From an uncultured Clostridia bacterium (lineage in GTDB: Bacteria; Bacillota; Clostridia; Christensenellales; DUVY01): a stretch of 21,840 nt of DNA. The stretch's first letter is position 1; every line of letters starts with the position of its first letter. Below, piece after piece: positions 21,022-21,840 of the stretch. The position numbers and the translations under genes are program-made. Location: NCBI GenBank assembly GCA_937895465.1, contig CALAYY010000066.1, positions 1 to 21,840 on the forward strand. Direction: 5' to 3'. Below the pieces are notes generated by a model that saw only the letters and a program-made list of their open reading frames with translations, searched no databases and was not told the origin of the DNA.

Positions 21022-21840
21022 CTAATAATCACCGTAGTAATGTTGTTTTTCGTTCTTTAACAGCTTCTTTGTCCCGTCAATTACGGCGTTAATGGAATTA
21101 GCAGCAGGAGTAACATTAATATGAGTTATATCTTCAAAATACTCTTTAATGCCCTTAATAGTAGCACCGCCGCCTGTAATCAAAATGCCGTTGTCAACCA
21201 AGTCGCCCGCCAATTCGGGAGGTGTAATTTCCAAAGTTGCTATTAAGGTTGACTTGATGGACTCAAAGCATTCAAGAAGAATTTCTCTTACTTCTTCAGG
21301 AGTGATAACATCCATACGAGGTAAACCCGTAACAAGGTCACGACCCATTGCATTGTAAGTTATTACATTGCCTTCATCATCTCTGGGATAATCACCATTT
21401 AAGGACGCAAGAGTAATCTTAATCTTCTCTGCTGTTTGAGATCCGATTTCAAGCTTGTACTTTTCTTTTACATAATGCATGATCTGTCTGTCAAAATATT
21501 CACCGGCAACCTTAGTTGACTTTGACAAAACAACATCACCTAACGACATTATTCCAAAGCTTGTTGTTCCTCCGCCTATGTCGATAACCATATGTCCCGA
21601 AGGTGCATATATACTGATTCCCCCACCTATTGACGCCGCTTTGATCTCTTCTTCGATACGAGTATCTTTTACACCCAATTCTTTTCCTAAAATAACAATT
21701 GCCTCTTTTTCTGTTTCTGTAATTTCTGAAGGCATACAGATTAATAATCTGTTGATTGTGCTGGCACCTGAAGTAAATATCTTATTAAAGGTGAACATCA
21801 AAATCTCACGAATCATATCAATATCTGATATGACGCCTCC
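21022..21840 (-). CDS. MreB-family actin-like protein, first of cluster, 5' end outside window
   Basis: The C-terminal 272 residues of an MreB-family protein; the start lies beyond the right edge. The frame continues upstream of the first in-window ATG (21816) as GGVISDID, which matches the GVISDM segment of the next gene, so the ATG at 21816 is internal. Visible motifs are CMPSEIT, RIEEEIKAASIGGG, phosphate 2 VIDIGGGTTSFGIMS and adenosine ILITGGGATIKG. Phosphate 2 has TTS where the downstream genes have TTD or STD. The C-terminus ends LLKNEKQHYYGDY, unlike the LLKNRGNY of its two neighbours. About 65-70 N-terminal residues are missing. Confidence 0.9.
   Translation of the reverse strand, partial: GGVISDIDMIREILMFTFNKIFTSGASTINRLLICMPSEITETEKEAIVILGKELGVKDTRIEEEIKAASIGGGISIYAPSGHMVIDIGGGTTSFGIMSLGDVVLSKSTKVAGEYFDRQIMHYVKEKYKLEIGSQTAEKIKITLASLNGDYPRDDEGNVITYNAMGRDLVTGLPRMDVITPEEVREILLECFESIKSTLIATLEITPPELAGDLVDNGILITGGGATIKGIKEYFEDITHINVTPAANSINAVIDGTKKLLKNEKQHYYGDY

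Noticed and set aside
21816..21816. ATG at 21816 as the start of the rightmost MreB-like gene
   Set aside because: The frame continues to the window edge and encodes a conserved GVISD segment upstream of this ATG.
1..21840. CRISPR arrays, insertion sequences, tRNA or rRNA genes
   Set aside because: No regularly spaced repeats, transposase frames, terminal inverted repeats or RNA gene patterns were seen on either strand.

Overview
The window looks like the chromosome of a low-GC, spore-former-type Bacillota, most likely an uncultured Clostridia. The evidence is AT-rich intergenic DNA, strong AGGAGG-type ribosome binding sites with some TTG/GTG starts, a clear Spo0A, a CIRCE-controlled small heat shock protein, and DUF3793 and DUF2089 proteins, which are clostridial families. 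There are no insertion sequences, phage genes, CRISPR arrays, tRNAs or rRNAs. No species can be named from the sequence alone.

Layout, left to right. (1) 80-2087, minus strand: a DUF3793 protein with a short flavodoxin, behind two adjacent palindromes, and an Mrp/NBP35 iron-sulfur carrier ATPase whose Walker B aspartate codon reads as valine. (2) 2129-3797: a class II (fuculose-phosphate type) aldolase divergent from a DeoR-type regulator, with abutting promoters and a tandem direct repeat that may be the operator. (3) 3794-4866, minus: a DUF2089 zinc-ribbon/HTH protein overlapping a SHOCT-like protein with a run of nine aspartates. (4) 4914-5511, minus: Hsp20 with a near-perfect CIRCE element. 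(5) 5629-10824, minus: a complete polyamine importer operon, potA-potB-potC-potD, behind an XRE-cupin regulator that has three copies of a 17-bp operator-like sequence just downstream of its promoter.

(6) 10875-16918, plus: an OmpR-type response regulator and histidine kinase followed by an ABC-2 type exporter. Its permease carries about 560 residues outside the membrane between the first and second membrane segments. The arrangement suggests sensing and export (or membrane protection) acting together, but no substrate can be read from the sequence. (7) 17031-17628, plus: a small protein with two tandem zinc ribbons and a very acidic tail. (8) 17710-18617, minus: spo0A, with a possible 0A box and a 15-bp inverted repeat upstream. 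(9) 18832-21840, minus: three consecutive MreB-family genes, the first running off the right edge. All three share an unusual EEE(V/I)KA sequence where MreB normally has EEPMAAA, and the last has an altered adenosine motif.

Most of the window is ordinary housekeeping and regulatory gene content. The parts least explained by known families are the divergent MreB triplet, the large-ectodomain exporter with its two-component system, and the acidic zinc-ribbon protein. Promoter, operator and terminator calls come from reading the sequence by eye.
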